Assembly: GCF_900108335.1 (NCBI RefSeq)
Contig: NZ_FNVT01000007.1
Coordinates: forward strand, 62,001 to 126,000
Reading direction: 5' to 3'
DNA length: 64,000 nucleotides
Source: Nonomuraea solani
GTDB taxonomy: Bacteria; Actinomycetota; Actinomycetes; Streptosporangiales; Streptosporangiaceae
The position numbers and the translations under genes are program-made. Shown here in pieces: positions 23,796 to 32,903 of this stretch; the stretch's first letter is position 1, and the number at the start of each line of letters is the position of its first letter. The notes under the pieces are model-generated. The model ran no database searches. It was not told where the DNA came from and saw only the letters and a list, made by a program, of their open reading frames with translations.

Positions 23796-25093
23796 GACCC
23801 TCTCAGAAAGGCGCGGATCTTGGCCCACCGCTCCGACACCGGTGCCTCCGCCCCATGCCGGGTCGGCTCGTAGTAGCGCTTGTCGCGGACGACCTCCGGC
23901 GCGTAGTCCTGCCGGACCAGCCCGTGGTCGAAGTCGTGCGGGTATTTGTACCCGTCGCCGTGGCCGAGCTTGGCCGCCCCCTGGTAGTGGGCGTCGCGCA
24001 GATGCCCGGGCACCTGGCCGATCAGCCCCCGCCGGACGTCGCTGACGGCCGCCCCGATCGCCTTGACCACGGCGTTGGACTTGGGCGCCGTCGCGCAGTG
24101 GATGACCGCGTGCGCCAGGTTGATCTGCCCCTCGGGCAGCCCGATGAGCTGCACCGCCTGGGCGGCGGCCACGGCGGTCTGCAGGCAGGTCGGGTCGGCC
24201 AGGCCGACGTCCTCGGAGGCGAAGATGACGATGCGGCGGGCGATGAAGCGCGGGTCCTCCCCCGCCTCGATCATGCGGGCCAGGTAGTGGAGCGCGGCGT
24301 CGGCGTCGGAGCCGCGCATCGACTTGATGAACGCGCTGATCACGTCGTAGTGCTGGTCGCCCTGCCGGTCGTAGCGCACGGCGGCCTTGTCGACGGCCTT
24401 CTCGACGACCTCGACGGTGATGTCGTCGGCCAGCAGCGCCGCGGCCTCCAGATAGGTGAGCGACCTGCGCGCGTCACCGCCCGCCAGACGGACGAGGTGC
24501 TCCAGGGCCTCGGGCGCCAGGGTGGCGCGCTCCCCCAGGCCGCGCGGGTCGGTCACCGCCCGCTCCAGCACCGCGCGTACGTCGTCGTCGGACAGGGACT
24601 CCAGCGTGAGCAGCAGCGAGCGCGACAGCAGCGGTGAGATGACCGAGAAGTACGGGTTTTCCGTCGTGGCGCCGATGAAAGTGACCCAGCGATTCTCGAC
24701 GGCGGGCAGCAGGGCGTCCTGCTGGGCCTTGTTGAAGCGGTGCACCTCGTCGACGAACAGCACCGTCTGGCGGCCGCTCATGCCCAGCTCGCGGCGGGCG
24801 TTGTCGATGGCCGCCCGCACGTCCTTGACCCCCGCCGACACGGCGGAGACCTCGACGAAGCGGCGCTTGGTGACGTTGGAGACCACGTAGGCGAGCGTGG
24901 TCTTGCCGGTGCCCGGCGGCCCCCACAGGAACAGGGACATGGGCGCCTCGCTCTCGACCAGGCGCCGCAGCGGCGTGCCAGGACCGAGCAGGTGCCGCTG
25001 GCCGATCACCTCGTCGAGCGAGCGCGGGCGCATCCGCACCGCCAGGGGCTGCGGGGTGGCCTCCTCAGCCGCCGAGTCGAACAGGCTATCCAC
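23792..25093 (-). CDS. rarA: RarA/MgsA replication-associated recombination AAA+ ATPase
   Basis: AAA+ ATPase of the RarA/MgsA (WRNIP1) family that acts at stalled replication forks. The 433-residue protein has Walker A GPPGTGKTT (near 55), Walker B TVLFVDEVHRFNKAQQDALL, sensor 1 in FIGATTENPYFSV, and the arginine finger region SRSLLLTL. The C-terminal tetramerisation module contains ALHYLARMIEAGEDPRFIARR and the signature YKYPHDFDHGLVRQDY. The GTG at 25093 is used as start. The downstream cyclase-like gene overlaps it by four bases. Confidence 0.96.
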   Translation of the reverse strand: MDSLFDSAAEEATPQPLAVRMRPRSLDEVIGQRHLLGPGTPLRRLVESEAPMSLFLWGPPGTGKTTLAYVVSNVTKRRFVEVSAVSAGVKDVRAAIDNARRELGMSGRQTVLFVDEVHRFNKAQQDALLPAVENRWVTFIGATTENPYFSVISPLLSRSLLLTLESLSDDDVRAVLERAVTDPRGLGERATLAPEALEHLVRLAGGDARRSLTYLEAAALLADDITVEVVEKAVDKAAVRYDRQGDQHYDVISAFIKSMRGSDADAALHYLARMIEAGEDPRFIARRIVIFASEDVGLADPTCLQTAVAAAQAVQLIGLPEGQINLAHAVIHCATAPKSNAVVKAIGAAVSDVRRGLIGQVPGHLRDAHYQGAAKLGHGDGYKYPHDFDHGLVRQDYAPEVVRDKRYYEPTRHGAEAPVSERWAKIRAFLRGS

Positions 25094-25105
25094 AATGCGA
25101 GATTA

Positions 25106-25585
25106 CTAGGCCCAGACCGCTCTCGCGCCCGAGTCCCCCGCGCGGAAGACGTAGTAGCCCGCCACCGCGCCCAGGACCAGGGTCAGCCCCGCCAGGACGA
25201 GCGTCATGGAGCGGCCGAAGCGGTCGCGGCCGACGGAGTCGCGGGCCGGGCGCGTGACGTACACGAGAAGCAGGGCCGCCACGGACAGCCCGAGCACCGA
25301 CAGCAGCAGCGGCGTGGCGAAGCTCTGGTGCGTCGAGATGCGGGTGGCCAGTTCGCCCTCCGCGGTGGAGAACCGGGCCGCCTTGAGGCTCGCGCCGCTC
25401 TGCCTGGCGGCGAAGACGGCCGCGGGCGTGGCCAGGGAGAGCAGGACGACCGCCCACGCCACATACGGACGCCGGCGTGGCAGCAGCGCGTAGGCCGCCG
25501 CGACGACGACGAGCAACGGGGTCAGCACCACGGCGAAGTGAATGATCAGCGGGTGGGCCGGCAGGCCCAGGATCTGGTCGAACAT
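25106..25585 (-). CDS. DUF2231 membrane protein
   Basis: A 159-residue protein with four hydrophobic segments. The N-terminal motif FDQILGLPAHPLIIHFAVVLTP is the DUF2231 signature, with its His residues suggesting heme or metal contact at the membrane (inference). AAGGAG lies six bases before the ATG at 25585, which fixes the start. The gene is divergent from the cyclophilin gene and separated from it by about 170 bp that must contain both promoters. It sits just upstream of rarA on the same strand (12 bp gap), so the two could be co-transcribed. The physiological role is unknown. Confidence 0.85.
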   Translation of the reverse strand: MFDQILGLPAHPLIIHFAVVLTPLLVVVAAAYALLPRRRPYVAWAVVLLSLATPAAVFAARQSGASLKAARFSTAEGELATRISTHQSFATPLLLSVLGLSVAALLLVYVTRPARDSVGRDRFGRSMTLVLAGLTLVLGAVAGYYVFRAGDSGARAVWA

Positions 25586-25752
25586 GGGGCGCTCCTTAGT
25601 GCTCATTTCAACTACGCATCTCAGCACCATATGGTTCGCGACCTCTGTAGTCCCACCTACGGCTTTCGCCACTTACGTCCGGCACATAACGAAGGCCGGT
25701 AGCATTCGCGGAGTTGTTTGGTCATGCATCGGCAAAGATGAGGGGACTAGCG

Positions 25753-26673
25753 GTGAGCGGCGACGACCGCCAGAACGAGGAAGACCGCCAGGCAGAGCTG
25801 GCGCGGGAGCACAAGGAGCGGCAGGCGAAGCGCGCCTCCGACCAGACCGCCAAGGCACGGCGGAACACCTTCATCGGTGCGGGCGTGGCCGTCGTCGTGG
25901 TCGCGGCGGGCGTCTTCGCCGCCACGACCCTGGTCGGCAACGACAAGGGGGCGGCCGAGGTGGACGCCGCCGCGAGGGCGTCGGCGAGCGCGAGCCCGTC
26001 CACGAGCTCCGGCCCTCTGGAGCCGGCGCCGTCGATCACTCCGACGAAGACCGGGCCGGTGTCGTGCGCGTACAAGCGTGAGACGGCGGTGCCGAACAAG
26101 TTCGTGGGACTTCCGGGCAAGCGGCCCAACATGAAGCTCAAGAAGATGACGATCGAGTTCAACCGGGGCAAGGTCGTCGTCGACCTCATGACGGCCGCCG
26201 CGCCGTGCTCGGTCAACTCGATGAGCTTCCTGTCGAAGAAGAAGTTCTACGACAACATGAAGTGCCACCGCCTGGTCACGCCCGACGTGGCCGGTGTGCA
26301 CATGCTGCAGTGCGGCGACCCGCTGGCCAAGGCCGACGGCAAGAACCCGACGGACGGCCAGGGCACCTCCGGCTACGTCTTCACCGACGAGAACATCGAC
26401 ATCCCGGTGGGCAAGGGTGTGGTGTTCCTGACGCAGGCGGGTGACGCGGCGGGCCAGAACAACAGCCAGTTCGCCTTCTCGCTGTCGGACGAGAACGTCC
26501 AGATCGGTGCCGGCTACAACGTGCTCGGCATGGTGAGCGAAGGCATGGACACGCTGCTCGCCATGGCCACCAGCGGCAAGGACCTGCTCCTGAACGACGC
26601 CGACATCACGGGCGACGGCGGCACGACCGCGCCGAAGAACCCCGTGATCATCAAGCGGATCACGTTCTCCTGA
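25753..26673 (+). CDS. Membrane-anchored cyclophilin-type peptidyl-prolyl isomerase, copy 1
   Basis: Extracytoplasmic folding catalyst. The 306-residue protein has a charged cytosolic start (DDRQNEEDRQAELAREHKER), one signal-anchor helix (about 41-63), an Ala/Ser/Pro-rich linker, and a C-terminal cyclophilin domain: TIEFNRGKVVVDLMTAAAPC, FYDNMKCHRLV, LQCGDPLAKADG, GVVFLTQAG and NNSQFAFSL. Four Cys (three before the active-site loop) could form disulfides. GTG 25753 is preceded by GAGGGG seven bases upstream, preferable to the ATG five codons earlier. A paralog follows at 30608. A strong terminator follows this gene. Confidence 0.93.
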   Translation: MSGDDRQNEEDRQAELAREHKERQAKRASDQTAKARRNTFIGAGVAVVVVAAGVFAATTLVGNDKGAAEVDAAARASASASPSTSSGPLEPAPSITPTKTGPVSCAYKRETAVPNKFVGLPGKRPNMKLKKMTIEFNRGKVVVDLMTAAAPCSVNSMSFLSKKKFYDNMKCHRLVTPDVAGVHMLQCGDPLAKADGKNPTDGQGTSGYVFTDENIDIPVGKGVVFLTQAGDAAGQNNSQFAFSLSDENVQIGAGYNVLGMVSEGMDTLLAMATSGKDLLLNDADITGDGGTTAPKNPVIIKRITFS

Positions 26674-26688
26674 GGTAGAGCGCGAAAA

Positions 26689-26722
26689 ATACGGCGGGCG
26701 CCCGATCGGGCGCCCGCCGTAT
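26689..26722. terminator. Bidirectional terminator between cyclophilin 1 and aspS
   Basis: A 34-bp perfect palindrome (ATACGGCGGGCGCCCGA and its complement) flanked by A-run on the left and T-rich bases on the right. It serves two convergent genes. Confidence 0.9.
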
Positions 26723-26740
26723 TCGCGTTTCAGGGGCTGA

Positions 26741-28471
26741 TCACTCCTTGGGCGTCGCGTCGACGCCCGCCTCCTTGCGCTGCACGGTGGTGATGGGCGT
26801 GGGCGCGCCCGTGAGCGGGTCGAAGCCGGAGGCCGTCTTCGGGAACGCGATCACGTCACGGATCGAGTCGCCGCCGGACAGCAGCATGCAGATCCGGTCC
26901 CAGCCGTAGGCGATGCCGCCGTGCGGGGGCGGGCCGTACTTGAACGCCTCCAGCAGGAAGCCGAACTTGCTCTCCGCCTCCTCCTTGGAGATGCCGAGCA
27001 CGTCGAAGACGCGCTGCTGCATCTCGGCCCGGTGGATACGGATCGAGCCGCCGCCGATCTCCATGCCGTTACAGACCATGTCGTACGCGTACGCCAGCGC
27101 CTCGCCCGGATGGTCCTGGAAGTTGTCGGCCCACTCCGGCTTCGGCCCGGTGAACGGGTGGTGCACGGCCGTCCAGCCGCCCTCACCGTCCTCCTCGAAC
27201 ATGGGCGCGTCCACGACCCACAGGAACGACCACAGCGACTCGTCGATCAGCCCGCAGCGCCGCCCGATCTCCAGGCGGGCCGCGCCGAGCAGGTCGCGCG
27301 CGGCGTTACGAGCCCCGGCGGCGAAGAAGATCGCGTCACCCGGCGCGGCGCCCACCTTGGCGGCCAGGCCGGACAGCTCCGCCTCCGACAGGTTCTTGGC
27401 GACCGGGCCGCCGAGCATGCCGTCGTCCTGCACGAGCACGTAGGCCAGGCCCTTGGCGCCGCGCGAGCGGGCCCACTCCTGCCAGCCGTCGAGCTCCTTA
27501 CGGGTCTGCGAGCCGCCACCGGGCATCACCACGGCGCCCACGTAGTCGGCCTGGAAGACGCGGAAGGTGGTGCCCGCGAAGTAGCCGGTCATCTCGACCA
27601 GCTCCTGGCCGAAGCGCAGGTCGGGCTTGTCGGAGCCGTAGCGGGCCATCGCGTCCGCGTACGTCATGCGCGGCAGCGGCGACGGCAGTTCGTAGCCGAG
27701 CGTCTCCTTCCAGATCCGGCCGATCAGCTGCTCGCCGACCGCGATGACGTCCTCCTGGTCCACGAAGGACATCTCGACGTCGATCTGGGTGAACTCCGGC
27801 TGCCGGTCGGCCCGCAGGTCCTCGTCGCGGTAGCACTTGGCGAGCTGGTAGTAGCGCTCGAGCCCGGCCACCTGGAGGAGCTGCTTGAACAGCTGCGGCG
27901 ACTGCGGCAGCGCGTACCAGTTGCCGGGCTGCAGGCGCACCGGCACCAGGAAGTCGCGCGCGCCCTCGGGCGTGGAGCGGGTCAGCGTCGGCGTCTCGAC
28001 GTAGACGAAGCCGAGCTCGTGCATCACCTCGTTGGCCAGGTAGGTGGCCTTGGAGCGGGTACGCATCGCGGCGGCCACCTGCTGGCGGCGGATGTCGAGG
28101 TAGCGGTATTTCAGCCGCGCCTCCTCCGACACCCCCACGTTGCCCTCGATCGGGAACGGCAGCGGCGCGGACTCGCTCAGCACCTCGACCCGGTCGGCCA
28201 CGACCTCGATCGCGCCGGTGGGCAGCTCGGGGTTCTCGTTGCCCTCGGGCCGCGTCCTGACCTGGCCGACGACCTGCACGCAGTATTCGGCGCGCAGGTC
28301 GTGGGCGTGGTCCTCCTCGCGGAAGACCACCTGCGCCGAGCCGGAGGCGTCACGCAGGTCGATGAAGACGACGCCGCCGTGGTCACGGCGGCGCGCCACC
28401 CATCCTGCGAGCGTCACCTGCTGCCCGGCGTGCTCCTCGCGGAGCGACCCGGCGGTATGCGTGCGGATCAC
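26741..28471 (-). CDS. aspS: Aspartyl-tRNA synthetase
   Basis: Class II synthetase for tRNA-Asp. The 576-residue protein starts with the anticodon-binding OB fold (TLAGWVARRRDHGGVVFIDLRD), then motif 1, motif 2 (LERYYQLAKCYRDEDLRADRQPEFTQID), a GAD insertion domain (about 280-420), and motif 3 in GIAYGWDRICMLLSG. The long form with GAD insertion is typical for bacteria. The GTG at 28471 has AAGGGA seven bases upstream. It follows hisS on the minus strand after a 55-bp spacer. No missing catalytic element is apparent. Confidence 0.97.
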   Translation of the reverse strand: MIRTHTAGSLREEHAGQQVTLAGWVARRRDHGGVVFIDLRDASGSAQVVFREEDHAHDLRAEYCVQVVGQVRTRPEGNENPELPTGAIEVVADRVEVLSESAPLPFPIEGNVGVSEEARLKYRYLDIRRQQVAAAMRTRSKATYLANEVMHELGFVYVETPTLTRSTPEGARDFLVPVRLQPGNWYALPQSPQLFKQLLQVAGLERYYQLAKCYRDEDLRADRQPEFTQIDVEMSFVDQEDVIAVGEQLIGRIWKETLGYELPSPLPRMTYADAMARYGSDKPDLRFGQELVEMTGYFAGTTFRVFQADYVGAVVMPGGGSQTRKELDGWQEWARSRGAKGLAYVLVQDDGMLGGPVAKNLSEAELSGLAAKVGAAPGDAIFFAAGARNAARDLLGAARLEIGRRCGLIDESLWSFLWVVDAPMFEEDGEGGWTAVHHPFTGPKPEWADNFQDHPGEALAYAYDMVCNGMEIGGGSIRIHRAEMQQRVFDVLGISKEEAESKFGFLLEAFKYGPPPHGGIAYGWDRICMLLSGGDSIRDVIAFPKTASGFDPLTGAPTPITTVQRKEAGVDATPKE

Positions 28472-28526
28472 TGCACTTTCCCTTCATGCGAATAGGAGAG
28501 GGGCGGCAGCGGCCCTGGCTCGCCGG

Positions 28527-29789
28527 TCACTGCACCTTCCCCTTCAGTACGTCGACGACCTTGGCCAGCGGCACTTCGGTCTGCTCGGCGGTGGCCAGGT
28601 CCTTCACTTGCACGGCTTCGGCCGCGAGGTCACGCTCGCCCAGGATCAGCGCGAACGCCGCGCCCGAGCGGTCGGCGCCCTTCATCGCGCCCTTGAGCCC
28701 CTTGCCACCGAAGGCCATGTCGGCGCTGACGCCCGCCTCGCGCAGCTCGCCGACGAGCAGGAACATGCGGCGGCGAGCGTCGTCACCCAGCGGGACACCG
28801 TACACCTGGACGCGCCTCTGTGCGGTGTCGTCGGCGAGCAACCCCTCGGCCTCCATGGCCAGGAACGTCCGGTCCACGCCGAGCGCCCACCCGACGCTGG
28901 GCAGCGGCGGGCCGTCGAGCATCTCGCTGAGCCCGTCGTAGCGGCCGCCGCCGCCCACGGCCGACTGCGAGCCGAGGCCGTCGTGCACGAACTCGAACGT
29001 GGTGCGCGTGTAGTAGTCGAGCCCGCGCACCAGGCGCGGATCGTCCTCGAACGCCACCCCGGAGGCGGTCAGCAGGCCACGGACCTCCTCGTGGTAGGCC
29101 TCGCAGGCCGCGCACAGGTGATCGACGACCAGCGGCGCGCCCTCCAGTCGAGCCTGGACCTCGGGCCGCTTGTCGTCGAGCACGCGCAACGGGTTGATCT
29201 CGATGCGCGCCCTGGTGTCCTCGTCGAGGTCGAGCCCGCGCAGGAACTCCTGCAGCGCCGCCCGGTAGGCGGGCCGGCAGTTCTTGTCACCGAGCGAGTT
29301 GAGGATCAGCCGGACCTGCCGGAGCCCGAGCGAGGCGAACCCGCGCGCCGCCAGGATGATGATCTCGGCGTCGAGCGCCGGGTCCTCCGAGCCGAGCGCC
29401 TCGGCCCCGACCTGCCAGAAGTGCCGGTAGCGGCCCTTCTGGGAGCGTTCGTAGCGGAACTGGCTGCCGGAGTACCACAGCTTCACCGGGAGCTGGCCGT
29501 TGTGCAGGTTGTGCTGGAGCACCGCGCGCACGACCGAGGCCGTGCCCTCGGGCCGCAGCGTCAGGGAACGGCCGGCCTTGTCGGGAAAGGTGTACATCTC
29601 CTTGGAGACGATGTCCGTGGACTCGCCTACGCCCCTGGCGAACAGCTGGGTGTCCTCGAAGACCGGCGTCTCGATGTAGCCGTATCCCGACCGGCGCAGC
29701 GGCTCGCTCAGCGCCTCGCGCACGGCGAGGACCCGCTCGGAGCGGGGCGGCAGCCAGTCGAAGGTGCCTTTCGGTGCTTGGAAGCTCAT
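28527..29789 (-). CDS. hisS: Histidyl-tRNA synthetase
   Basis: Class II synthetase for tRNA-His, 420 residues. It begins FQAPKGTFDWLPP and has motif 1 (YGYIETPVFEDTQLFARG), motif 2 with LRPEGTASVVRAV and FRYERSQKGRYRHFWQVGAE, the histidine-specific LVRGLDYYTRTTFEF and SAVGGGGRYDGL, and a C-terminal anticodon-binding domain. The ATG overlaps the stop of the MBL gene by one base (TAATG). The middle insertion carries CAACEAYHEEV, as in related actinobacteria. Transcribed together with aspS in most relatives (family knowledge). Confidence 0.97.
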   Translation of the reverse strand: MSFQAPKGTFDWLPPRSERVLAVREALSEPLRRSGYGYIETPVFEDTQLFARGVGESTDIVSKEMYTFPDKAGRSLTLRPEGTASVVRAVLQHNLHNGQLPVKLWYSGSQFRYERSQKGRYRHFWQVGAEALGSEDPALDAEIIILAARGFASLGLRQVRLILNSLGDKNCRPAYRAALQEFLRGLDLDEDTRARIEINPLRVLDDKRPEVQARLEGAPLVVDHLCAACEAYHEEVRGLLTASGVAFEDDPRLVRGLDYYTRTTFEFVHDGLGSQSAVGGGGRYDGLSEMLDGPPLPSVGWALGVDRTFLAMEAEGLLADDTAQRRVQVYGVPLGDDARRRMFLLVGELREAGVSADMAFGGKGLKGAMKGADRSGAAFALILGERDLAAEAVQVKDLATAEQTEVPLAKVVDVLKGKVQ

Positions 29790-30469
29790 TAGATCCCTCG
29801 TGTGGGACCGGCGTGCGGCGCTGCTTCCTTGAGGTAGGGGTTGGTCGCGCGCTCGCGGCCGATCGTGGTCTGTGGTCCGTGGCCCGGCAGGACGACCGTA
29901 TCGTCAGGCAGCGGCAGGCACTTGGAGGCCAGGCTGCGCAGGATGGTCGCGTAGTCGCCGCCGGGAAGGTCAGAGCGGCCGATGGAGCCGGCGAACAACA
30001 GGTCACCCGAGAACATGATCTCGTCACCGGGCAGCCGGAAGCTCACCGACCCCCTGGTATGGCCGGGCGTGTGGTCGACCACGAGCTCAAGACCGGCGAG
30101 CGGCAGCACGGCGCCGTCGGACAGCTCGCGCACGTCGTCGGGCTCGCTCAGCGTCAGCCCGCCGAACATCGAGGCGCTCGTGCCGGACCAGCCCGCGGCC
30201 GGGTCGCTCAGCAGGTGGCGGTCCTCCGGGTGGATCCACGCGGGGACGTCGCGCGCGCCGCAGACGGGGGCCACCGACCAGACGTGGTCGAGGTGGCCGT
30301 GGGTCAGGAGGACCGCGACCGGCTTGAGCCGGTGCTCGCGCAGCAGCTCGTCCACGCCTTCGGTCGCGTCCTGACCTGGATCGACGATCACGCACTCCTC
30401 GCCGGCGGCAGGCGCGACAACGTAACAATTGGTCTGGAAGGCCCCTGCGGGGAAGCCGGCGATGAGCAT
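29789..30469 (-). CDS. Metallo-beta-lactamase-fold hydrolase (glyoxalase II-like)
   Basis: A 226-residue MBL-fold protein with the metal ligands THGHLDHVW, DHTPGHTRGS, FSGDLLF and a final VLPGHGP. This is the glyoxalase II/YcbL-like class, probably a thioester hydrolase with two metals. The start ATG 30469 opens with LIAGFPAGAFQTNCYVVA, which is the usual N-terminus. A long open frame upstream is Arg/Ala-rich and not protein-like, so it was ignored. It precedes hisS with a one-base overlap and is probably co-transcribed. The exact substrate is unknown. Confidence 0.93.
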   Translation of the reverse strand: MLIAGFPAGAFQTNCYVVAPAAGEECVIVDPGQDATEGVDELLREHRLKPVAVLLTHGHLDHVWSVAPVCGARDVPAWIHPEDRHLLSDPAAGWSGTSASMFGGLTLSEPDDVRELSDGAVLPLAGLELVVDHTPGHTRGSVSFRLPGDEIMFSGDLLFAGSIGRSDLPGGDYATILRSLASKCLPLPDDTVVLPGHGPQTTIGRERATNPYLKEAAPHAGPTRGI

Positions 30470-30607
30470 CTGCCTCAGGTGATCTCGTCGAAAAGCCAAT
30501 GGGAATGTAACTGAAGGGTACCGGTGCGGGTCGCCGGGCTGCGAATCATTACCCGTTGGCCGATACGATTCGCCCACCTCAGTTGATTGACTATGGGAGG
30601 CAAAGCG

Positions 30608-31483
30608 GTGGCCACGGGGAAGGACCGGCAGAAGCAGCTGGCACGCGAGCACTACGAGCGGCAGATGCAGCGCCGCGTCGAGCGTGAGCAGAAGGCCAAG
30701 CGCACGGCGATCATCGGCTCCACCGTGGGCGTGGTGATCGTGGTCGGCGGCATCGTGGCCGCGGTCGCCCTGCTCGGGGGCAATGACCCGGCGACGGAGG
30801 CGGCGGCATCGCCCTCGGCGACGCCCGCCGACACGACGGCGACGACGGCGCCGCCCGCGACGGGCCCCAAGCCGTACAACGCGGCGACGGGCACGTGCGA
30901 CTACGCCAAGGACACCGGCGGCGGTCAGGTCAAGGACGTCGGCACGCCGCCGGCGAAGGTGAAGACCGAGCCGGCGACGAAGACGATGACGCTCAAGACG
31001 AACCAGGGCGACATCGTGGTCGAGCTCAACAACGCCAAGGCGCCCTGCACGACCAACTCGCTGGAGTTCCTGGCGAAGAAGAACTACTACAAGGGCAGCA
31101 AGTGCCACCGGCTCGGCAGCGACAAGTTCCCGATGCTGCAGTGCGGCGACCCGACCGCGAAGGCGGACGGCAAGAGCCAGGACGGCTCGGGCGGCCCCGG
31201 CTACGTGATGGCCGAGGAGAACCTGCAGGGTGCCCAGTACAAGCGCGGCGTGATGGCCATGGCCAAGACGCAGGCGCCGGGCAGCACGGGCAGTCAGTTC
31301 TTCCTGGTTTACGGAGACATCGGACTCACCCCGGATTACACGCCGGTGGGTACGATCACCAAGGGGCTCGACATCCTGGACAAGGTGAACAAAGCAGGCG
31401 TCATCGGCGACGCGGGAGACGGGACAGGAGCGCCAAAGCAATCCGTCGAAATCAAAGACGTGACAATCGCCGGCAAGAGCTGA
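30608..31483 (+). CDS. Membrane-anchored cyclophilin-type peptidyl-prolyl isomerase, copy 2
   Basis: Paralog of the cyclophilin at 25753. The 291-residue protein has a charged start (GKDRQKQLAREHYERQMQRR), a signal-anchor helix (about 34-58), a Thr/Ala/Pro linker and a cyclophilin domain with MTLKTNQGDIVVELNNAKAPC, YYKGSKCHRLG, LQCGDPTAKADG and GSQFFLVYGD. The catalytic-region GSQFF is closer to the classical enzyme than copy 1 (NNSQFAF). GTG 30608 follows GGGAGG by seven bases. It is divergent from the MBL gene and precedes the DUF349 gene. It probably acts outside the membrane on exported proteins. Confidence 0.94.
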   Translation: MATGKDRQKQLAREHYERQMQRRVEREQKAKRTAIIGSTVGVVIVVGGIVAAVALLGGNDPATEAAASPSATPADTTATTAPPATGPKPYNAATGTCDYAKDTGGGQVKDVGTPPAKVKTEPATKTMTLKTNQGDIVVELNNAKAPCTTNSLEFLAKKNYYKGSKCHRLGSDKFPMLQCGDPTAKADGKSQDGSGGPGYVMAEENLQGAQYKRGVMAMAKTQAPGSTGSQFFLVYGDIGLTPDYTPVGTITKGLDILDKVNKAGVIGDAGDGTGAPKQSVEIKDVTIAGKS

Positions 31484-31545
31484 CGTAATACAAACTAGGG
31501 ACGAAGTAGTCCCGAAGGGTCTGATGGATAGTGCGGGAGGACACG

Positions 31546-32775
31546 GTGAGCACCGACCCGTGGGGCCGGGTAGACGACGACGGCACCGTCTACGTGCGTA
31601 CGGCTGAGGGAGAGCGAGCCGTCGGCTCCTGGCAGGCCGGTGAACCCGAAGAGGCACTGGCCTACTTCCATCGCAAGTACGACGAGCTGGCCGGCCAGGT
31701 GCAGTTGCTGGAGCAGCGCGTCAAGGGCACCGATCTGGCCCCGGCGCAGGCCGAGGCGAGCATCGTCAAGCTGCGCGAGGCCGTCGCCGACGCGCACGCC
31801 ATCGGCGACCTGGCCGCCCTGGTGGCCCGGCTCGACGGCCTGACGGAGCTCGTCGGCCAGCGCCGCGAGGAGGTCAAGGCGGCCCGCGAGCACGCGCGGG
31901 CCGAGGCCAGGACGGTCAAGGAGCGCATCGTCGGCGAGGCCGAGCGCATCGCCGACGAGACCACTCACTGGAAGTCGGGCGGCGAGCGGCTGCGTCAGCT
32001 CGTCGAGGAGTGGAAGGCGGCCGACCGGATCGACCGGGTCACCGAGGCCGCGCTGTGGAAGCGGCTCTCGGCCGCGCGCACGGCGTTCGCCAAGCGGCGC
32101 AAGCAGTACTTCGCGGGGCTCGACGAGCAGCGCGAGGGCGTGCGGGCGACCAAGGAGCGCATCGTCGCCGAAGCCGAGGCGATCGCCGACTCGACCGACT
32201 GGGGCACGACCGCGGCGATCTACCGCGAGCTGATGCAGCAGTGGAAGAGCGCTGGGCGCGCCTCACGCGAGGCCGAGGACGAGCTGTGGGCGCGCTTCAA
32301 GGGCGCCCAGGACCAGTTCTTCCAGGCCCGTTCGGCGGTCTTCGCCGAGCGTGACGCCTCGCTGGCCGCCAACGCGCAGGTCAAGGAGGAGCTGCTCGCC
32401 GACGCCGAGAAGATCCTGCCCGTGACCGACGTGCGCACGGCCCGAGGGGCGCTGCGGCACATCCTGGAGCGGTGGGAGGCCGCCGGCCCCGTGCCGCGCG
32501 AGCAGCGCGACCGCCTGGAGGGCGGGCTGCGCAAGGTGGACGAGGCCGTGCGCAAGGCCGAGGACGCCGAGTGGAAGCGCTCCAACCCCGAGGCCAGGGC
32601 TCGCGCCCAGAGCACGGTCGACCAGCTCCGCACCTCGATCGAGCAGCTCGAGAAGCGGCTGTCCAAGGCGCAGGCCGCAGGGCGCGCCAAGGACGTCAAG
32701 GAGGCCGAGGAGGCCCTGATCGCCCGCCGCTCGTGGCTGGAGGAGGCCGAGCGCACGCTGACCGAGTTCAGCTAG
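31546..32775 (+). CDS. DUF349 domain protein, long helical repeats
   Basis: A 409-residue, mostly helical, highly charged protein made of DUF349 repeats. At least three copies are seen: LRQLVEEWKAADRIDRVTEAA, LMQQWKSAGRASREAEDELW and ILERWEAAGPVPREQRD, each with the W..AG/AD turn. The N-terminus has a short WGRVDDDGTVYVRT motif and coiled coils. The role of the family is not known; RNA- or ribosome-linked functions are suspected. The start GTG at 31546 has GGGAGG five bases upstream. It follows cyclophilin 2 by about 60 bp and precedes a nucleotidyltransferase fusion. DUF349 genes next to rel are common in actinomycetes. Confidence 0.92.
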   Translation: MSTDPWGRVDDDGTVYVRTAEGERAVGSWQAGEPEEALAYFHRKYDELAGQVQLLEQRVKGTDLAPAQAEASIVKLREAVADAHAIGDLAALVARLDGLTELVGQRREEVKAAREHARAEARTVKERIVGEAERIADETTHWKSGGERLRQLVEEWKAADRIDRVTEAALWKRLSAARTAFAKRRKQYFAGLDEQREGVRATKERIVAEAEAIADSTDWGTTAAIYRELMQQWKSAGRASREAEDELWARFKGAQDQFFQARSAVFAERDASLAANAQVKEELLADAEKILPVTDVRTARGALRHILERWEAAGPVPREQRDRLEGGLRKVDEAVRKAEDAEWKRSNPEARARAQSTVDQLRTSIEQLEKRLSKAQAAGRAKDVKEAEEALIARRSWLEEAERTLTEFS

Positions 32776-32903
32776 TCCGGCGCGGGGGCCTCGCGCCCCT
32801 CGCCGGACGGCTCGGGCGGTCCGCTCTGTTTCTCCTGCCCATTGATGCCGCCGTCGCGTGAATCGGGCGGCGAGCGGCGGCGCCACGGATCTAGGCTGAC
32901 GGC

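Noticed and set aside
30470..31657. Upstream extension of the MBL hydrolase by nearly 400 codons
   Set aside because: The extension is antisense to cyclophilin 2 and lacks domains; the MBL domain begins at the chosen ATG.
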